A stretch of DNA of 5,124 nt from Gammaproteobacteria bacterium (GTDB lineage Bacteria > Pseudomonadota > Gammaproteobacteria > BMS3Bbin11): the NCBI GenBank assembly GCA_030617565.1, contig JAUWVE010000116.1, forward strand, positions 1-5,124. The letters are read 5' to 3'. The notes below the pieces were generated by a model. The model had not been told where the DNA came from, ran no database searches, and was given only the letters and a program-made list of their open reading frames with translations. Positions 4,784 to 5,124 of the stretch are shown here, in pieces. A program made the translations under genes and the position numbers. The stretch's first letter is position 1; every line of letters starts with the position of its first letter.

Positions 4784-5124
4784 CTAAAAAGCCTCCTGTA
4801 TGTATCGCGCAGGATATTTTTTTGTACCTTACCCATGGTGTTGCGCGGCAGTTCATCAAGGACGATAATTTTCTTTGGTTGCTTGAATCTTGCCAGTCGC
4901 TCGTGCAGTGCATCAAGTATTTTCTGCTCTGCGATATTGATACTTCCATCTGGTACCAGGATAGCCACTACCGCCTCACCAAAGTCAGGATGCGGAACGG
5001 CGATAACGGCTGACTCCCTGACGCCCGGCAGGTCATCAATTTCAGCCTCAACTTCTTTAGGGTAAACATTAAAACCGCCAGAGATGATCAGGTCCTTGGC
5101 ACGACCAACAATGGTCACTCTACC
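4780..5124 (-). CDS. matB: Malonyl-CoA synthetase (MatB-like acyl-CoA ligase), C-terminal fragment cut by window edge
   Basis: The last 114 codons of an adenylate-forming acyl-CoA ligase, open to the window edge; the first codons inside read GRVTIVGRAKDL. It holds the whole C-terminal AMP-binding subdomain: the A8 hinge (VGRAKDLIISGGFNVYPKE, fragment residues 6-24), VRESAVIAVPHPDFGE (about 37-52), a FKQPKKIIVLDELPR segment, and the A10 motif PRNTMGKVQKN (93-103) with K99 as the predicted adenylation lysine. PRNTMGKVQKN(I/V)LR and the NVYPKEVE context closely resemble malonyl-CoA synthetases of the MatB type (malonate + CoA + ATP giving malonyl-CoA, AMP and PPi). The substrate-selecting N-terminal domain is outside the window, so another acyl substrate cannot be excluded. 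The GTG at 5118 is not a real start, because the domain motif begins upstream of it. Its stop overlaps the start of madB by four bases. Confidence 0.8.
   Translation of the reverse strand, partial: GRVTIVGRAKDLIISGGFNVYPKEVEAEIDDLPGVRESAVIAVPHPDFGEAVVAILVPDGSINIAEQKILDALHERLARFKQPKKIIVLDELPRNTMGKVQKNILRDTYRRLFR
4792..4797 (-). promoter_or_regulatory. Strong ribosome binding site for madB
   Basis: A full AGGAGG (4797-4792 on the minus strand) lies eight bases before the madB ATG, inside the last codons of the malonyl-CoA synthetase gene. It is the best ribosome site in the window. It implies that madB is translated efficiently in its own right as well as by overlap coupling. Confidence 0.65.

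Noticed and set aside
4319..5065. Plus-strand open frames opposite madB and the matB end (4319-4546, 4822-5013, 4835-5065)
   Set aside because: They are antisense to strongly conserved coding sequence and have no coherent protein features.
5116..5118. GTG as the start of a small 112-residue AMP-binding C-terminal protein
   Set aside because: The frame stays open to the window edge and the A8 motif region begins right at it, so this is the end of a full-length ligase and not a separate small gene.

Overview
The window comes from a gammaproteobacterium of moderate GC content that I cannot name. All supported genes lie on the minus strand, so transcription runs from high to low coordinates. The core order pabC-mltG-tmk-holB-pilZ-tatD is the conserved housekeeping string known from Pseudomonas and many other Gammaproteobacteria. 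The proteins look typical of that class: a type IV pilus PilZ, a delta-prime clamp-loader subunit with a zinc module, and a 'standalone hot-dog' MadB/YiiD_C protein.

Layout in the direction of transcription: the 3' end of a malonyl-CoA synthetase (matB-like, 5124-4780, cut by the window edge); a standalone hot-dog protein of the YiiD_C/MadB malonyl-ACP decarboxylase family (4783-4334); pabC, aminodeoxychorismate lyase (4337-3498); mltG, endolytic transglycosylase (3513-2479); a 129-nt gap holding a REP doublet (REPIN/BIME-like hairpin); tmk, thymidylate kinase (2349-1711); a 183-nt gap holding a second, rearranged REP pair; holB, DNA polymerase III delta-prime (1527-451); pilZ (422-63); and the first eight codons of tatD (26-1, cut by the window edge, GTG start). 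The first four genes overlap by 4, 4 and 16 nt, which points to one translationally coupled unit. The tmk/holB/pilZ part is spaced more loosely, and the extra spacing is largely REP sequence.

Functionally, the string mixes folate synthesis (pabC), cell-wall termination (mltG), dTTP supply (tmk), replication (holB) and pilus assembly (pilZ). What stands out is the upstream end. In many relatives the gene before pabC is fabF, from the fatty-acid synthesis cluster. Here it is a matB-madB pair. Together these two could turn malonate into malonyl-CoA and then, after transfer to ACP by FabD, into acetyl-ACP, a primer for fatty-acid synthesis that does not need FabH. This pathway is inferred from family assignments and gene order.

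No RNA genes, CRISPR arrays, intact mobile elements, convincing promoters or intrinsic terminators were seen. The two REP-bearing gaps are the only non-coding stretches of note, and neither exceeds 300 bases.
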